Below are positions 27,963 through 36,583 of a stretch of 64,000 nt of DNA, in pieces (within the stretch, counting starts at the first letter, position 1; every line of letters begins with the position of its first letter). Made by a program: the position numbers and the translations under genes. The stretch covers positions 239,371 through 303,370 of the forward strand of contig NZ_BDBU01000023.1 in NCBI RefSeq assembly GCF_001613145.1, written 5' to 3'. The notes beneath the pieces were generated by a model. It worked only from the letters and a program-made list of their open reading frames with translations, made no database searches and had not been told where the DNA came from. The stretch is from Nocardia jejuensis NBRC 103114. Lineage in GTDB: Bacteria > Actinomycetota > Actinomycetes > Mycobacteriales > Mycobacteriaceae.

Positions 27963-28829
27963 ATGGGATATATCGACGACGCCTTCGACAACCTCAGGCA
28001 CAACCTGGAAATTACCCAGACTGAGCAGGATCTGGCCAAGGCACGACATACGGCCATCCGCGACTTCGTTAATTCACACTGGGACCTCGCGGACGACTTC
28101 CTTACCGGCAGCTACCGGCGCGACACGAAGACGAAGAAACTCAAGGACATCGACATCTTCGTCGTCCTCGATGCCGAAGGCTTCCAAGCCAGCTTCCGCG
28201 ACCAGGCCCCGGTTCAAGTGATCAACGCCCTCGAGTCCCTTCTCCGACAGAAATGGAAGCATGCCGCCCGCGACGGCATGGCCGTCGTGATCCCCTATGG
28301 CCCCGATGACGATGTCATGTCCATCGACGTGGTCCCCGCGTTTAAGCGGGAGGATGGCGGCTACTACATCCCCAACCCCTCGGCAGGCGACTGGATCGCG
28401 ACCGACCCCAAGCGCCACCACGAACTGAGTATCGCCAAGAATACCGAGTGCGACGGCAAGTATGTGCCCTTCGTCAAGATGGTCAAGGGCATCAACCGTG
28501 AAGTCGGCGAGCCCGTCTCGCCATCCTTCCTATTGGAAGTCATAGCGCTGTCATTGGTGAAGCCACCGATCGGACGCTTCCAGGACGAGATCGTGCTGTT
28601 CCTGGCCACCGCCACCGAACGCATCGACGACGAGTGGCCCGACCCCGCCGAACTCGGTGGCGACGTCAACGCCGTCATGAACGCCACTCAGAAACTCGCC
28701 GCGGCCAATGCGCTCGACCAAGCACGCGCCATCGCCGAACGAGCAGTCGACCTTGAAGACGACGGCCAGGACGAAGCCGCCTACAACGAGTGGAGAAAGC
28801 TCTTCGGAAACCGGATCACCAAGCCATGA
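27963..28829 (+). CDS. CD-NTase (cGAS/DncV-like nucleotidyltransferase) of type III CBASS
   Basis: About 288 residues. Nucleotidyltransferase core: LTGSYRRDTKTKKLKDIDIF with GS at 49-50 and the DxD metal pair at 62/64; third acidic residue D122 in VMSIDVVPAF. A helical C-terminal half follows. This is the cGAS/DncV-like fold that makes cyclic oligonucleotide second messengers on infection. Association with HORMA and TRIP13 points to clade C or D enzymes, which is inference. ATG 27942 is an alternative start; 27963 has GGAG and TTAGG upstream and begins MGYIDDAF, the usual family start. The stop overlaps the effector start by 4 bp. Confidence 0.92.
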   Translation: MGYIDDAFDNLRHNLEITQTEQDLAKARHTAIRDFVNSHWDLADDFLTGSYRRDTKTKKLKDIDIFVVLDAEGFQASFRDQAPVQVINALESLLRQKWKHAARDGMAVVIPYGPDDDVMSIDVVPAFKREDGGYYIPNPSAGDWIATDPKRHHELSIAKNTECDGKYVPFVKMVKGINREVGEPVSPSFLLEVIALSLVKPPIGRFQDEIVLFLATATERIDDEWPDPAELGGDVNAVMNATQKLAAANALDQARAIAERAVDLEDDGQDEAAYNEWRKLFGNRITKP

Positions 28830-29794
28830 ACTTCTCCACCGACCCCACCGGTATTCGAGGGATTCCGCCCCGCGCCATCCACGAACGGCAACTCGACGAC
28901 GACATGCTGCTTCTGCAACGCGCCGCGGCGGTAAGCCATCAACGCGGCCAACTCCTCGAGGCCGTGCGCGTCACCGCCGCTATCTCCCTCGCCGCCGTCG
29001 GCGTCCTGATAACGCTGAGCGGTTACGGCCGCACCCCCATCTCGATCGCCGGATTCTTCTGGTTCGTCGTCTCCGCGTTCTTACTCAAGGGTCTCGCCGG
29101 GAGCACCGCCCGACAAGGCGCTCTACTCCAAGAAAGATTTGACACTGCCCTTTTCCACCTGCCATGGCGTGCCACAGTCGCAGGCGACCCCATACCCGAA
29201 CCAGACATTCGCCGCCTCGCACGCCAACTTCCCCAAGGAGGGAAAAAGGACAAGCGCATCACCGAGGGCTGGTACGACCCCACCAACGACGTCCACCACC
29301 CCTACGACGTCTTTATCGCCCAAGAACAGAACCTCGCTTGGGACGCTCGCCTCCGTCGCCGCTACAGCCACCTCATCGCCGCCGCTGCGATCCTGTGGAC
29401 CTCTATCGGACTCGTCGTCGGTCTCGCGGTCTCGAACGCCACCTTCCTCGACACCCTCCTCACCTTTTTCGTCCCGTCACTGGCGGCCTACCAGATCGCT
29501 TACGAGATCTGGTCCGGCCAACGCAAGGTGGCCGACGAGCGCGACCGACTCACCAAGGTCGTCAACAGCGAACTCCACAACGCACGCCCCGGCGCCGTAC
29601 CCGACTCCGAATGGCACCGCCTGCGCAGCGTGGCCCGCGATATACAGGACGGCATACTCCGAACCCGACTGGACACCACCCGAGTACCTGAATGGTTCTA
29701 CAAACACTTCCGCGAAGGCGACGAACGCGACTTCGGCGATACCGCAGAAGACCACCGCATTCGCCTCGCCCAAGTCCAGACCCCACCCCCATAG
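28826..29794 (+). CDS. S-4TM family putative pore-forming CBASS effector
   Basis: About 322 residues. Four predicted membrane helices in two pairs: about 48-66, 71-90, 183-203 and 207-228. Between the pairs lie family-like blocks: FHLPWRATVAGDPIPEPDIRRLA, cut here for brevity to its core LPWRATVAGDP, then GWYDP and QEQNLAWDARLRRRYS. This matches the S-4TM family that Burroughs and colleagues linked to cyclic-nucleotide defence operons. Inferred role: on binding the CD-NTase product it permeabilises the inner membrane and kills or arrests the infected cell. Its ATG overlaps the CD-NTase stop (ATGA). The last gene of the operon. Confidence 0.85.
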   Translation: MNFSTDPTGIRGIPPRAIHERQLDDDMLLLQRAAAVSHQRGQLLEAVRVTAAISLAAVGVLITLSGYGRTPISIAGFFWFVVSAFLLKGLAGSTARQGALLQERFDTALFHLPWRATVAGDPIPEPDIRRLARQLPQGGKKDKRITEGWYDPTNDVHHPYDVFIAQEQNLAWDARLRRRYSHLIAAAAILWTSIGLVVGLAVSNATFLDTLLTFFVPSLAAYQIAYEIWSGQRKVADERDRLTKVVNSELHNARPGAVPDSEWHRLRSVARDIQDGILRTRLDTTRVPEWFYKHFREGDERDFGDTAEDHRIRLAQVQTPPP

Positions 29795-29843
29795 TTCGTC
29801 GAGCGGGATACACCCGTGCCAAGACACGAGGCTCCCGGCATAA

Positions 29844-30077
29844 TCATGAGAGCTCGGTGTCCGTGAGGCTGATCGGCTCTAAATCGATCTGTTCGAACAT
29901 CACGGCCGTAATGGCGACCAGGGTCTCCTCTTCGAGGTCTTCCGGATCGATGGGCCAACCATCCGCACCAACCAGCGCCCATGAACCATCCGCGCGATGC
30001 AGGAATCCCATGCCGTCCGGTAGGGAGCGCGCCAACTTTCGGAGGTCTTCGTCATCGCGTCGTGTGGGTACATCCAT
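29844..30077 (-). CDS. Small acidic protein, divergent partner of an XRE regulator
   Basis: 77 residues from ATG 30077 (GAAGGGGC upstream). Strongly acidic (DDEDL, DPEDLEEE), with FLHRADGSWALVGADGWPID in the centre. I do not recognise the family. It is divergent from the XRE-type gene at 30240 across 162 bp. Many actinobacteria pair an XRE regulator with a small acidic protein (WhiJ-type/DUF397 pairs); by layout this could be an analogous pair, though the sequence is not DUF397. It converges on the CBASS effector gene 49 bp away. Confidence 0.65.
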   Translation of the reverse strand: MDVPTRRDDEDLRKLARSLPDGMGFLHRADGSWALVGADGWPIDPEDLEEETLVAITAVMFEQIDLEPISLTDTELS

Positions 30078-30239
30078 GCCCGCCCCTTCGTTGGTCGGCG
30101 TGGTCCGCGCCCACCGCCGGGGACTGCGAGGGACCTTTCGAACACCCTGCGGTGGGGCTGAATTCGACGTTAGGCGTGCCGCATTCCGACCGGAACCGAT
30201 ACCGTGTTGACAGGTGTTTTCTATCCGGGAGCTGGGGTG

Positions 30240-31175
30240 ATGGAGCCAGGGGTGATGCTGCGGACCGCCCGCGAAGCGGCGGGTATCGGGTTGCGCGAGA
30301 TCGCTCGTCGCACGCACTATTCGGCGTCGTATCTGTCGCTGCTCGAATCAGGTAAACGAACCGTCCCCGCCGCTGCGGTGGCCGCGTATGAGGCTGCGTT
30401 GGGGTCGGATCTGGAACGACTGACCTCGGCCGCGAAAACACCTGCCAGCGTTGATCTCTCGGCACTCTCGGACGTCGCGGTCATGTTGTCGGCCACCCGC
30501 CGTATCGAGGACCGCACGGGCACGCTCGCGGTGCTGCCTGCGGTACGAGGAATGTCGGCCATGGCGGAGACCTTCGTCGACCAGGCGCGTAGCGGTACGG
30601 CAGCGCGGAAGGCTGCGGGCATCGCCTCCGAAATCGATCAGTACCGAGGCTGGTTGGAGCACGCATCCGGTGCGAACAGCGCATCGAATCGAAGCCTGCG
30701 CAAGGCGGTGGAGTTGGCCACCCAGTCCGGTGACTCGGACCGGCTCGTTCACGGCTTGTCCTTCACGGCGTATGTGGATTTGGCGCGTGGGGATCGTGCC
30801 GAGGCGGCCGGACTGTCGGACGCGGCACTGACCGTCCGCGACGTGGATCCGCTGATCAGGGTGTACGAGCATTTTCAGCGTGCACGTATCCATGCCGCCT
30901 CCGCGGAACCGCGCGACGCGCAACGCCTCCTGGTCCGCGCCGACCGGGCGATGGAAGCGACCGAGGGCCGTAAACCGCCTGAGGCCGGATATTGGTACAC
31001 CCCAGGGTTTTTCGGGCTCCAGCGGGCTCGCGTACTACGGACCCTAGGGCAGGCCGACCGAGCGCAGGACGAAGTGCGGGCTGCGGTGGATGCGCTGCCG
31101 GAGGAGCATCGCCGTTCGGAATGGGCAGCGAAGTGGCGGCGTGCCGCCGACGGCCATACCGACGTTCCACACTGA
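30240..31175 (+). CDS. XRE-family regulator with TPR-like C-terminal region
   Basis: About 311 residues. N-terminal helix-turn-helix (MLRTAREAAGIGLREIARRT, then HYSASYLSLLESGKR), followed by an all-helical region with TPR-like alternation (GDRAEAAGLSDAALTV, ARVLRTLGQADRAQDEVRAA). This layout matches actinobacterial XRE-TPR regulators of the kind that respond to a peptide or partner protein. ATG 30240 is favoured; the frame opens at 30204. The gene lies at the right end of the atypical block, divergent from the small acidic protein. No link to the CBASS operon is visible beyond proximity. Confidence 0.85.
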   Translation: MEPGVMLRTAREAAGIGLREIARRTHYSASYLSLLESGKRTVPAAAVAAYEAALGSDLERLTSAAKTPASVDLSALSDVAVMLSATRRIEDRTGTLAVLPAVRGMSAMAETFVDQARSGTAARKAAGIASEIDQYRGWLEHASGANSASNRSLRKAVELATQSGDSDRLVHGLSFTAYVDLARGDRAEAAGLSDAALTVRDVDPLIRVYEHFQRARIHAASAEPRDAQRLLVRADRAMEATEGRKPPEAGYWYTPGFFGLQRARVLRTLGQADRAQDEVRAAVDALPEEHRRSEWAAKWRRAADGHTDVPH

Positions 31176-31207
31176 GTGGGGAGAGCGTCGAGGGCACAGA
31201 CGCTAAC

Positions 31208-31837
31208 TCAGTGCCGCTCGCGCTCGAAGACGCTGACGCACAGGGCCGCGCATTCGGCGGCGAGGGCGTCGGCGTCCAGGGAGAGCGTGCCGTCGAGCCA
31301 GGCGTCTATCAGCTGGTTGACGCCGCCGGTGACGAACAGGGCCGCTCGGCGCAGGGCCTCGGGGGTGAGGTCGCCGGGGAAGGCGGCGGGGGCGTTCTGG
31401 ACGACGAGGTCGGCGATGGTGGTCAGGACTTCGCGGCGGCGCTGGGCGAGGGCGGGGACGGTGTTGGTGTCGCTGGTCATGATGCGGTGAATGTGGCGAT
31501 CACCGGCGACGATCTCCAGGAATGCGCGCAGGGCCGCGTGCAGTTTCGCCTCGGCCCCGCCGTCGGCGGTGACGCCGGAGACCACCAGCACGCCGAGAAG
31601 TTCTTCGCGCACCTCGTCGGCCACCGCCGCGAGGAGTTCGTCGCGGTTGGCGAAGTGCTCGTAGAAGTAGCGGTCGGTGAGGCCGGATTGTTTGCAGATT
31701 CCGCGCACGGTGACGGCGGAAAGGCCTGCCTCGCCCCAGGTTTCACGGGCGGCGGCCAGTAGCCGGGTGCGGCGTTCGGCCCGGCGGTCCTCGGCGCTCA
31801 CGCCGCCGTAGCTGCGCGCGGTTGCTGGTCTGCCCAT
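31208..31837 (-). CDS. TetR-family regulator, divergent from carotenoid oxygenase
   Basis: About 209 residues. N-terminal TetR HTH: LLAAARETWGEAGLSAVTVR then GICKQSGLTDRYFYEHFANR. The C-terminal ligand domain is typical in length. ATG 31837 preferred over TTG 31843; the ribosome site is weak, so the transcript may be leaderless. The 90-bp divergent spacer contains a perfect 16-bp palindrome (31884-31899), the likely operator. It probably represses itself and the carotenoid oxygenase gene and responds to a carotenoid-derived or other hydrophobic ligand; ligand identity is inference. Confidence 0.9.
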   Translation of the reverse strand: MGRPATARSYGGVSAEDRRAERRTRLLAAARETWGEAGLSAVTVRGICKQSGLTDRYFYEHFANRDELLAAVADEVREELLGVLVVSGVTADGGAEAKLHAALRAFLEIVAGDRHIHRIMTSDTNTVPALAQRRREVLTTIADLVVQNAPAAFPGDLTPEALRRAALFVTGGVNQLIDAWLDGTLSLDADALAAECAALCVSVFERERH

Positions 31838-31876
31838 TGACAAGACTCTAGGCCCTCCCTACATTTGCAGACATAC

Positions 31877-31903
31877 GTCATCAGATGACAGCTGTCATCA
31901 GAT
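31877..31903. promoter_or_regulatory. TetR-type operator: palindrome with overlapping direct repeats
   Basis: GATGACAGCTGTCATC (31884-31899) is a perfect 16-bp palindrome. The 10-mer GTCATCAGAT occurs at 31877-31886 and again at 31894-31903, so two overlapping sites are possible. It lies between divergent tetR and carotenoid oxygenase genes. Confidence 0.75.
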
Positions 31904-31927
31904 CGGTGATTCAAGGGAGAATCCGCG

Positions 31928-33370
31928 ATGACCATCAGCCTCGCCGCCTATCGCGCCGCCACCGCCCCGCTGCTCGACGAGCGCGACTACACAGTCGACC
32001 AGATCGACGGGCGGCTCCCCCGGGATCTGACCGGAACCCTCTACCGCATCGGCCCGGGTAAGCACCAGGTCGGTAAATCCCTGCTGCACAACGTGTTCGA
32101 CGGCGACGGCATGATCTCGCAGTTCGTTCTCGACGGTGCCACGGTGCGCTATCGCAACCGCTATGTCCGCACCCGCCACTTCGAACACGGGCAGCACTCG
32201 GACCGGATCCGCTATCGCGGTGTCGGCGGGCAGATCCCCGGCGGTCCGCTCGCCAATATCGGCCGCCTGCCCGCCAATGTGGCCAATACCAATATCGTCA
32301 ACTACGCGGGCGGGCTGCTCGCACTGTGGGAGTTGGGCAATCCCCATCGCATCGATCCGGACTCGCTCGATACCCTGGGCCCCACCGATTTCGGCGGGCG
32401 ACTCGGTTTCCTCGGCGCGTTCTCCGCCCATCCGAAATGGGATCCGGCCACGGGCGACATGTACAACTTCGGCCTCGATCTGCTGCCCACGCCCCGCATC
32501 CGCACCTATCGCATCGACCGCGCCGGACGACTGCACCGGCTGGCGACCATCCCGCTGCGGGATCTGCCCTGGAACCACGACTTCGCGCTGACCGGCGACT
32601 ACATGGTGTTCGTCCTGGACCCGCTGCTGCCCGATATCCGCAAGATCGCCCTCGCCTCCGATTCGTTCATCGATTCGCTGGAATTCAAGCGGGCCAAGGG
32701 AACTCGATTCGTCCTCGTCCCGAAAGCCGGTGGCCGCCCCCGCATCGTCGAGCACGAGGCGCTGCTGCACGTGCACGTCACCAACGCCTATGACGACGGC
32801 GAGGACGTGGTGGTCGAATTGGTGCGGCTGGACGCCGAATGGGACAGTTTTCGCACCATGACCGGGATGGTCAACCGCGACACCCCCGACACCCCGCAGT
32901 TCCCCGACTCGCGACTCATGCGATACCGGATCACCCGCGGGGGCACCGTCATCGAGCACGAACTCTCCGACCGCGCGGGGGAATTCCCGCAGTACGACTG
33001 GCGCAGGTCCACCCGCGCTCATCGCTACAGCTATCTGGCCGGTGCGGGCGGCCCCGCGGGGCTGTTCAACGCGATCCTCAAGGTCGACCACCGCACCGGC
33101 GCCACCACGTTCTGCGACCTGGGCGCGAGTTCCATCGGCGAGCCCCTGTTCGTGCCCCGCACACCCGACGCCGACGAGGATGAGGGCTGGTTGTTGGCGC
33201 TCAACCACGACCTCACCGAAAACCGCTCACAACTCGTGGTTCTCGATGCCCGCGATCTCGAATCCGGCCCGCTCGCCACCGCCTGGCTCCGCCACCACAT
33301 CCCCTGGGGGTTCCACGGCACCTTCACCCGCCGCCTCGCTCGACCGGAGACCCCGCAGCCGGTTCTCTGA
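31928..33370 (+). CDS. Carotenoid oxygenase (RPE65/CCD family)
   Basis: 480 residues. The family's four iron-binding histidines are visible: H168 (FSAHPKWD), H217 (PWNHDF), H281 or H283 (HEALLHVHV) and H463 (WGFHGTF). N-terminal LYRIGPG and NVFDGDGMI are also family marks. These non-haem iron enzymes cleave carotenoid or stilbenoid double bonds with O2. In actinobacteria some act on lignin-type stilbenes, so the substrate is open. GGGAGA upstream fixes ATG 31928. Likely controlled by the divergent TetR. Confidence 0.92.
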   Translation: MTISLAAYRAATAPLLDERDYTVDQIDGRLPRDLTGTLYRIGPGKHQVGKSLLHNVFDGDGMISQFVLDGATVRYRNRYVRTRHFEHGQHSDRIRYRGVGGQIPGGPLANIGRLPANVANTNIVNYAGGLLALWELGNPHRIDPDSLDTLGPTDFGGRLGFLGAFSAHPKWDPATGDMYNFGLDLLPTPRIRTYRIDRAGRLHRLATIPLRDLPWNHDFALTGDYMVFVLDPLLPDIRKIALASDSFIDSLEFKRAKGTRFVLVPKAGGRPRIVEHEALLHVHVTNAYDDGEDVVVELVRLDAEWDSFRTMTGMVNRDTPDTPQFPDSRLMRYRITRGGTVIEHELSDRAGEFPQYDWRRSTRAHRYSYLAGAGGPAGLFNAILKVDHRTGATTFCDLGASSIGEPLFVPRTPDADEDEGWLLALNHDLTENRSQLVVLDARDLESGPLATAWLRHHIPWGFHGTFTRRLARPETPQPVL

Positions 33371-33448
33371 CCACGACGCCGCCACAGTCCACTCCCCGCC
33401 ACCTGCTCGGAGCGCTCACCGGAGAACTCTTCCGGCGACAGGACTCGC

Positions 33449-33490
33449 GACGCGGCCCGGGCACCCCTTACCGGGTGCCCGGGCCGCGTC
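33449..33490. terminator. 18-bp perfect stem, bidirectional terminator
   Basis: Arms GACGCGGCCCGGGCACCC and its exact complement around a 6-nt loop, between the convergent carotenoid oxygenase and oleate hydratase genes. The longest perfect hairpin noticed in the window. Confidence 0.88.
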
Positions 33491-33496
33491 GTGTTG

Positions 33497-35089
33497 TCAG
33501 CGCGTGCCGGCGGCGGCTCGATCGCCGCGGCGGTGCATGGTTTCGAGGGCTTCGACGAGGATCTTGGGGTCGTGGCCGCCCTTGTAGACCGGTTTGGGCT
33601 GGGTATCGAGGCCGAGCAGGGTCGCCACGGCGACCTGGGCGGTGCGGACCGAGTACTCGACGGTGAAGACCACGTCGTCGGGGACCTCGGCGTACTGGCC
33701 GATGAAGGCGAGGTTGGTCGAGCCCGCGGGGACGACGTCGGGGCGGTCTCCGTGTGAGCGGACCAGGAACTGGCTGGTGATGTACGGCATGAGGGCCGGG
33801 ATCACGATCGAGTTCTTCAGGATCTGCTCGCGGTTGTCGATCTTCAAGTGCGACAGCGCTTCCCGCAGGATCTCCTGACCGGTGCACTCCGCCATGGTCT
33901 TGGTGACCGTGTTGCCGGGCTTGTCCGGGAACAGGGCGTAGCCCCACCAGACGAAGGTGTCCGAGGGCTGCTCACGGAAGTGCGGCTGGTGGTTGAGCAC
34001 GATCGTCATCAGCCAGTTGGAATCCTTGAACGTGATCAGGCCGCCCTTGCCCGCCTCGCTGCCGCTGAATTTCTCCATCTCGGCGAAGAAGGTCGGGTCC
34101 TTGGTGGTGACGGTGAACGACGCCCAGGTCGAATCCTTGATCGAGGAATCGAAGACCTCGGGATTGCCGAGCCCGGATCGCTTGGCCGCCAGGGTCCGCC
34201 ACAGCTTCCACGCGCCGGAGGACCGCGAGGTGTCCAGCACCGCGGCGGTGTCGGTGGAGCCCAGCGTGGAGTCGGCCGTCATCGAGCCGTTGGTGATCAG
34301 CAGCAGGTCGTCCGGGCCGAGTGTGATCTCCTCGGTCTTGCCGTCGCTGATCACCGTGAGCGCCTCGGCGGTCAGGGCCTTGCCCTCCGCCAGGCGCACA
34401 TCGGTCACACTCGCGCCGAGCCGGATGGTGACGCCCTGGTCGGTGAGCCACTTCAGCATCGGCCGCACGATCGAGTCGAACTGGTTGTACTTGGTGCGGT
34501 AGATCCCGGACATGGTGTCGAAGGTCTTGAACAGGTGCACGAATCGATTCAGGTAGCGCCGGAACTCGATCGCGGAATGCCACGGTTCGAAGGCGAAGGT
34601 GGTGCACCACATCCACCAGAAGTTGGTGGTGAAGAACTCCGGGCTGAAACAGTCGGTGATGCGCTTGCCGTTCAGCAGCTTCTCCGGCGTGCCGACGCAT
34701 TTGATCAGTTCCAGCCGGTCGCGTTCGGTGAACCCCATCGTGTGCGCGTCGATCGGAACTCCGGTGTCGTCCACCAGCCGCGCGTGGTCGTTCCAGGCGA
34801 AGTCCTTGTGGAAGGCGAAGGTGTCGTCGGTGACCGACACGGTGGGATCGTCCATGGAGGGAATCGAGCGCAGCAGGTCGTAGGTGCAGTCGAAGTGAAT
34901 CTCGAACATGCGCCCGCCGCGCATCGTGTAGCCGCTCTCGGGCGATCCGGCCGCGTCCAGGCTCCCGCCCTCGCGCCCCTGCTCCTCCAGCAGAACGATG
35001 TCGGAACCGGAGAACTTACCGTCCCGAATCAGAAAGGCCGCGGCCGATAACGCGGCGATTCCACTTCCCACCAGGTACGCCTTCGCCAT
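33497..35089 (-). CDS. ohyA: Oleate hydratase
   Basis: 530 residues from ATG 35089 (AGAGG upstream). FAD-binding N-terminus AYLVGSGIAALSAAAFLIRD, then EEQGREGGSLDAAG and GGRMFEIHFDCTYDL, signatures of the myosin-cross-reactive-antigen family. Blocks MWCTTFAFEPWHSA, FDTMSGIYRTKYNQF and NHQPHFREQP follow in family order. The enzyme adds water to the cis-9 double bond of oleic acid to give 10-hydroxystearic acid and is FAD-dependent. Length is near the actinobacterial forms. It may serve fatty-acid detoxification or modification. A large terminator follows. Confidence 0.95.
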   Translation of the reverse strand: MAKAYLVGSGIAALSAAAFLIRDGKFSGSDIVLLEEQGREGGSLDAAGSPESGYTMRGGRMFEIHFDCTYDLLRSIPSMDDPTVSVTDDTFAFHKDFAWNDHARLVDDTGVPIDAHTMGFTERDRLELIKCVGTPEKLLNGKRITDCFSPEFFTTNFWWMWCTTFAFEPWHSAIEFRRYLNRFVHLFKTFDTMSGIYRTKYNQFDSIVRPMLKWLTDQGVTIRLGASVTDVRLAEGKALTAEALTVISDGKTEEITLGPDDLLLITNGSMTADSTLGSTDTAAVLDTSRSSGAWKLWRTLAAKRSGLGNPEVFDSSIKDSTWASFTVTTKDPTFFAEMEKFSGSEAGKGGLITFKDSNWLMTIVLNHQPHFREQPSDTFVWWGYALFPDKPGNTVTKTMAECTGQEILREALSHLKIDNREQILKNSIVIPALMPYITSQFLVRSHGDRPDVVPAGSTNLAFIGQYAEVPDDVVFTVEYSVRTAQVAVATLLGLDTQPKPVYKGGHDPKILVEALETMHRRGDRAAAGTR

Positions 35090-35263
35090 GATTACCTCTT
35101 TCACGATATGTCTCGCGGTCAGGGTCGATTTCATGGAGCCGTGAACACCCGAGCGATAGCCGGATGTTTGCCACATTACGTGATGGTCGGTCGTCTCGTG
35201 CGGCCTCCAGGAACGCGAGAGATCCTTCCGGCCAGGAGCGGCCCGGCATTCGACCGGGCGCGG

Positions 35264-36475
35264 TCAGCGGCTGGGACGCGACCCCTGCAGCAACCGCGCC
35301 AGAAACGGGAACAGCAGCACCGTGGTCGCACCCGCGGCGACCAGCGTCGAGGCGAGCTCGGCGCGCAGCAGACCGGCGCCGGTCGCGACCTGTGTCACCG
35401 CGACGATGATCGGCAATCCGGTGGCCGCGTACAGGGCCAGTTCGGCACGCTCGCGACCGGAGGTCAGGTTCGCACCGTGCGGAACGAACCGTTCGCTCAA
35501 CAGGACCGGAAGTCCGCGCGCCACCAGAATGATCACCACCAGCAGCACCCACAGCAGCGGATCGGCGGCGACGGCGTGGATATCGATCCCCATCCCGGAG
35601 ACGACGAAGAACACCGGGATCAGCATGCCGAATCCGATTGTCTCCAGCGAGGATTCGACCTCCGGATGACCGGCCGCGATGAGCCTGCGCAGAATCAGAC
35701 CGGCAGCGAACGCACCGAGTACGACGTCGAGGTCGAACACCTCGGCCACCATCATGAGAACCAGCAGAAGCAGCAGCACACCGCGGACCGGCAACTGGTC
35801 CGAGCCGCCGCCGGCCTTGTCGAGCATGCGACCGAAAGCGGGGACCCGGTCGAGCATCCGCTGCGGCACGAACCCGATCACGCCGGTGGCGATCGCGAAC
35901 AGGGCCAGCACCACGATCGCACCGCCCACGCTTCGACTGGTGAGCAGGACCGACATGGCCACCACCGGTCCGAGTTCCCCGACCGCTCCGTGCGCGAGAA
36001 CCGCACGCCCCAGCGGCTTGTCCAGTAGCCCATCGTGTTTCACGATCGGCAGCAGTGTGCCCAGTGCCGTGGAGGTGAGTGCGATGGCCACCGCGATGCG
36101 AGCGGTGAAGTCGGCGTCCGACGCCGCGAAGGTCACCAGCGCCAGCGCGAAGGCCAGACCCACCAGCCAGGTCAGCCACGCGACCCGCCCGGACCGCCCG
36201 CCCAGCAACCGAGGATCCAATTCGTAACCGGCCAGCAGGAACAGCATTCCGAGGCCGAGTTCGCTGAGCAGATCGACACCGCCGCCGGTACCCGCCCAGT
36301 CCAATGCGAACGGACCCAGCAGCACACCCGCCAGCAGCAGGAGCACCACACCCGGTATCGCACCGCGCAGCAACCGCGACAGAATCGGCGCGGCAACCCC
36401 TGCCGCCATGATCCAGCAGAGCGACACGATGGCTGACGGTCCAGCAGATGGCAACTCGTCAGCAAACAGAATCAT
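35264..36475 (-). CDS. Cation:proton antiporter (CPA2/KefB type), membrane domain only
   Basis: 403 residues, about twelve hydrophobic helices. GLGMLFLLAGYELDPRLLGG and the helix pairs around LTSTALGTLLPIVK and VLGAFAAGLILRR are typical of CPA2 Na+/H+ or K+/H+ exchangers. There is no RCK/TrkA-N nucleotide-binding domain at the C-terminus, so it is not a full KefB/C. It would exchange monovalent cations for protons across the plasma membrane. Same strand as pyc and oleate hydratase, but 174 bp from the latter and not clearly in an operon. Confidence 0.88.
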   Translation of the reverse strand: MILFADELPSAGPSAIVSLCWIMAAGVAAPILSRLLRGAIPGVVLLLLAGVLLGPFALDWAGTGGGVDLLSELGLGMLFLLAGYELDPRLLGGRSGRVAWLTWLVGLAFALALVTFAASDADFTARIAVAIALTSTALGTLLPIVKHDGLLDKPLGRAVLAHGAVGELGPVVAMSVLLTSRSVGGAIVVLALFAIATGVIGFVPQRMLDRVPAFGRMLDKAGGGSDQLPVRGVLLLLLVLMMVAEVFDLDVVLGAFAAGLILRRLIAAGHPEVESSLETIGFGMLIPVFFVVSGMGIDIHAVAADPLLWVLLVVIILVARGLPVLLSERFVPHGANLTSGRERAELALYAATGLPIIVAVTQVATGAGLLRAELASTLVAAGATTVLLFPFLARLLQGSRPSR

Positions 36476-36583
36476 CCGGCTATCGTGACACGGCGATCGG
36501 CGATTTCGGCCTCATGACCGGCGTCTTGGCGGCGGTTCTCCCAAGCTCCCGACCGATGGCATGCGGCCCGCACCCTCGGCGGC

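Noticed and set aside
24434..31200. Attachment-site duplication of the tRNA-Arg 3' end
   Set aside because: No copy of the tRNA end was found by eye to the right of the block. An exact-match search would be decisive.
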